A DNA stretch of 7,092 nucleotides, from positions 1-7,092 of the forward strand of contig JAJRVC010000486.1 of the NCBI GenBank assembly GCA_024277475.1, given 5' to 3'. Below, in pieces: positions 5,129-7,092 of this stretch (position 1 is its first letter; each line of letters starts with the position of its first letter). Below the pieces are notes generated by a model. It was given only the letters and a program-made list of their open reading frames with translations. It did no database searches and was not told where the DNA came from. Made by a program: the position numbers and the translations under genes. Source of the stretch: Deltaproteobacteria bacterium. Its GTDB lineage: Bacteria > Desulfobacterota > Desulfobacteria > Desulfobacterales > JAFDCJ01.

Positions 5129-7092
5129 TTACTCCCCCTTCAATCTGTATCGTAATCTTGTAAAACGTTTGCGGGTCTTGTTGTTGCTCACCCCGATGGC
5201 CATAGCTTTCTTGCTTCCCACAATCACCACCAGGTTTTTCCCGCGGGTGACCGCCGTATAAATCAGGTTGCGCTGCAGCAGGATATAGTGCTGGGTGACG
5301 ATGGGGATAATCACCACCGGATATTCGGAACCCTGTGATTTGTGTACGGACACCGCATAGGCCGGCACGATTTCATCCAGATCGCTGAAGTCATAGACCA
5401 CCTCCCGTCCGTCAAAAGTGATCGAAACCTCCCTGTCTTCCCACTGAATCCCCGTAATACGGCCAATATCACCGTTAAAAACGTCCTTGTCATAATTATT
5501 CCGGATCTGCATGACCTTATCGTTGATCCGATAAGTGCGTTCACCACGAATGATGCCGTCATCGCCGGGGTTGAGGGCCTCCTGCAGTAGACGGTTAAGG
5601 TTGGCGGCACCCACCACCCCTTTGTGCATGGGAGTTAACACCTGGATCTCGTCGACCGGGTCGTAATTAAACCGTCGGGGAATTCGTTTTTTGCACAATT
5701 TTAAAATGATGTCCAACACCTTTTCGGGATCTTCCTGTTCGATGAAATAAAAATCGTTCTGCGGGTCGGATGAATATGCGGTGTCAAAAGACGGCACGAC
5801 GCCCTCATTGATTTTATGGGCATTGACAACAATATGACTGGTCCTGGCCTGACGGAAAATTTTGTCCAGCGTTACCACCGGTACCGAGTCCGACGCAATG
5901 ATATCATTGAGAACATTCCCGGCACCAACCGAGGGAAGCTGATTCACATCGCCCACCAGGATAAACGTGGCAAAGGGGGGAACGGCTTTTAAAAGGTGGT
6001 ACATCAGGATAATATCTATCATCGAGGCCTCATCGATAATCAACACATCACAGTCGAGGGGTTTGTCCTCGTTGCGCTGAAACCCTCCTTTCTGAAAGCT
6101 GTATTCCAGCAATCGATGAATGGTCTTGGCGTCAAACCCGGTGGTTTCACTCATCCGTTTGGCCGCCCTGCCGGTGGGTGCAGCCAGCATGATCCCGGCA
6201 TTGAGTCTTGAAAATATCTTTAAAACCGCATTGATAATGGTGGTTTTACCCGTTCCGGGCCCACCGGTGATTATCATGACTTTGTTTTCAATGCTCCAGC
6301 GGACCGCCTTGGTCTGATTTGCCGCCAGGGTAATGGAAAGTTTCCTGTTAACCCATTCGATGGCCTTGTTCGAGTCGATATCCCGAATTGATTTTGGCGT
6401 ATTGATCAGTACTTTTAATTGTCGGGCAACGACGGTTTCACACATATGAAACCGGGTGAGAAAAACGGCTTTATCGTTTTCTTTGAAGGTATCAGGGTTC
6501 GCGTTCAAATCCTCCATGATGACTTTCCGATCGACAACCAGAATCCCCAAAGCCCGGACAATTATGTCGCGACCCACACCAAGAATCTCGCAGCTTTTAG
6601 AAATCAGGGGTTCATAAGGAAAGTACACATGGCCCTCATCCGACATCTGATTGAGGACATAGAGGATTCCGGCCTCAACTCTGATTTGCGCGTCTCGGGC
6701 AATCCCCAACTTTGCGGCAATTTGATCGGCGGTGACAAAACCGATCCCGAAAATGTCGCCGGCCAATCGATAAGGATTTTCTTTTACAACCGCAACGGCT
6801 TGATTGCCGTACTGCTTAAAGATTTTGACGGCGTAGCCGGAACTGACGCCATGAGATTGTAGAAAAAGCATCACATCCCGGATTTCACGCTGCTCATCCC
6901 AGGCCCCGGCGATCATGGCAATGCGTTTCTTGCCGATGCCTTCCACCTCGGCCAGCCGCTGGATGTCGTTTTCGATGATATCCAGCGTTTTTTTACCGAA
7001 TCTGTCGACAATCCGGCCGGCCATCACCGGGCCCAGTCCTTTGATCATACCGGAACCCAGATATTTGCGGATGCCGTATACTGTTACGGGAA
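5129..7092 (-). CDS. recD2: RecD2-type SF1B DNA helicase (start beyond window)
   Basis: An ATP-dependent 5'-3' DNA helicase of the RecD/TraA family. RecD2 acts without RecBC in repair and fork processing. The frame stays open to the right edge, and the codons before the ATG at 7048 (…GIRKYLGSG) match the RecD2 family, so that ATG is internal; roughly 80-90 N-terminal residues are missing. Numbering from that Met: helix-hairpin-helix repeats lie at ~1-50 (LGPVMAGRIVDRFG, VEGIGKKRIAMIAG) and ~98-115. The Q-motif is near Q245, Walker A GGPGTGKTT at 262-270, motif Ia PTGRAAKRMSE at 291-301, Walker B LIIDEAS with D339/E340, motif III GDVNQLPSVGAG at 366-377, FRQ at 398-400, motif V VHKSQGSEYP at 568-577 and motif VI YTAVTRGK at 597-604. 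All ATPase motifs are intact. The C-terminus KTRKRFTRL is typical. No recB, recC or addAB gene is in view. Confidence 0.95.
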   Translation of the reverse strand, partial: PVTVYGIRKYLGSGMIKGLGPVMAGRIVDRFGKKTLDIIENDIQRLAEVEGIGKKRIAMIAGAWDEQREIRDVMLFLQSHGVSSGYAVKIFKQYGNQAVAVVKENPYRLAGDIFGIGFVTADQIAAKLGIARDAQIRVEAGILYVLNQMSDEGHVYFPYEPLISKSCEILGVGRDIIVRALGILVVDRKVIMEDLNANPDTFKENDKAVFLTRFHMCETVVARQLKVLINTPKSIRDIDSNKAIEWVNRKLSITLAANQTKAVRWSIENKVMIITGGPGTGKTTIINAVLKIFSRLNAGIMLAAPTGRAAKRMSETTGFDAKTIHRLLEYSFQKGGFQRNEDKPLDCDVLIIDEASMIDIILMYHLLKAVPPFATFILVGDVNQLPSVGAGNVLNDIIASDSVPVVTLDKIFRQARTSHIVVNAHKINEGVVPSFDTAYSSDPQNDFYFIEQEDPEKVLDIILKLCKKRIPRRFNYDPVDEIQVLTPMHKGVVGAANLNRLLQEALNPGDDGIIRGERTYRINDKVMQIRNNYDKDVFNGDIGRITGIQWEDREVSITFDGREVVYDFSDLDEIVPAYAVSVHKSQGSEYPVVIIPIVTQHYILLQRNLIYTAVTRGKNLVVIVGSKKAMAIGVSNNKTRKRFTRLRYRLKGE

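Noticed and set aside
4830..5261. Two short frames (71 residues minus strand, 95 residues plus strand) in or near the purB-recD2 gap
   Set aside because: They are built from the CACGAAG and GC-hairpin repeats or overlap recD2 antisense, and have no family resemblance or ribosome site.
5129..7048. recD2 starting at the ATG at 7048
   Set aside because: The frame stays open to the window edge and the upstream residues (GIRKYLGSG) continue the family alignment, so the true start is outside the window.

Overview
The window most resembles a Desulfobacterota (delta-proteobacterial sulfate-reducer-like) chromosome. This is inferred from three things: a protein of the DUF3795/DUF3786 type at the left, the E. 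coli-type PurB and RecD2 sequences, and the several families of short palindromic or degenerate repeats that fill the gaps between genes. Taxonomy cannot be proved from the sequence alone. Base composition looks close to balanced throughout, and no island boundary, integrase, transposase, tRNA or rRNA is visible.

Layout. Positions 1-120 hold a long imperfect palindrome. It is followed by a plus-strand gene for a 308-residue cysteine-rich protein (182-1108). A repeat-containing gap (1109-1342) leads to a two-gene plus-strand cassette: a 69-residue helical protein (1343-1552) and a 150-residue nucleotidyltransferase-fold protein (1558-2010). The rest is on the minus strand: a D-2-hydroxyacid dehydrogenase (2205-3194), adenylosuccinate lyase purB (3362-4717), and the DNA helicase recD2 (5129 to beyond the right edge, start not in the window).

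How the parts relate. The three minus-strand genes are separated by 167 and 411 bases, so they do not form a tight operon. A strong sigma70-type promoter lies in the purB-recD2 gap and points at purB, with a leader of about 220 bases. The two plus-strand cassette genes are nearly contiguous (5 bases between stop and start) and are probably translated together. purB and recD2 are housekeeping genes. The small protein plus nucleotidyltransferase pair is the only element here that looks like an accessory, possibly toxin-antitoxin-like, system, and its function is not established by the sequence.

The most useful observations for follow-up are the cassette at 1343-2010, the inverted repeat wrapped around the purB promoter, the two-domain cysteine-rich protein, and the fact that most gaps hold one or more distinct repeat families, one of which (CCCTAAACCCGGACAAGC type) occurs at least twice in opposite orientation.
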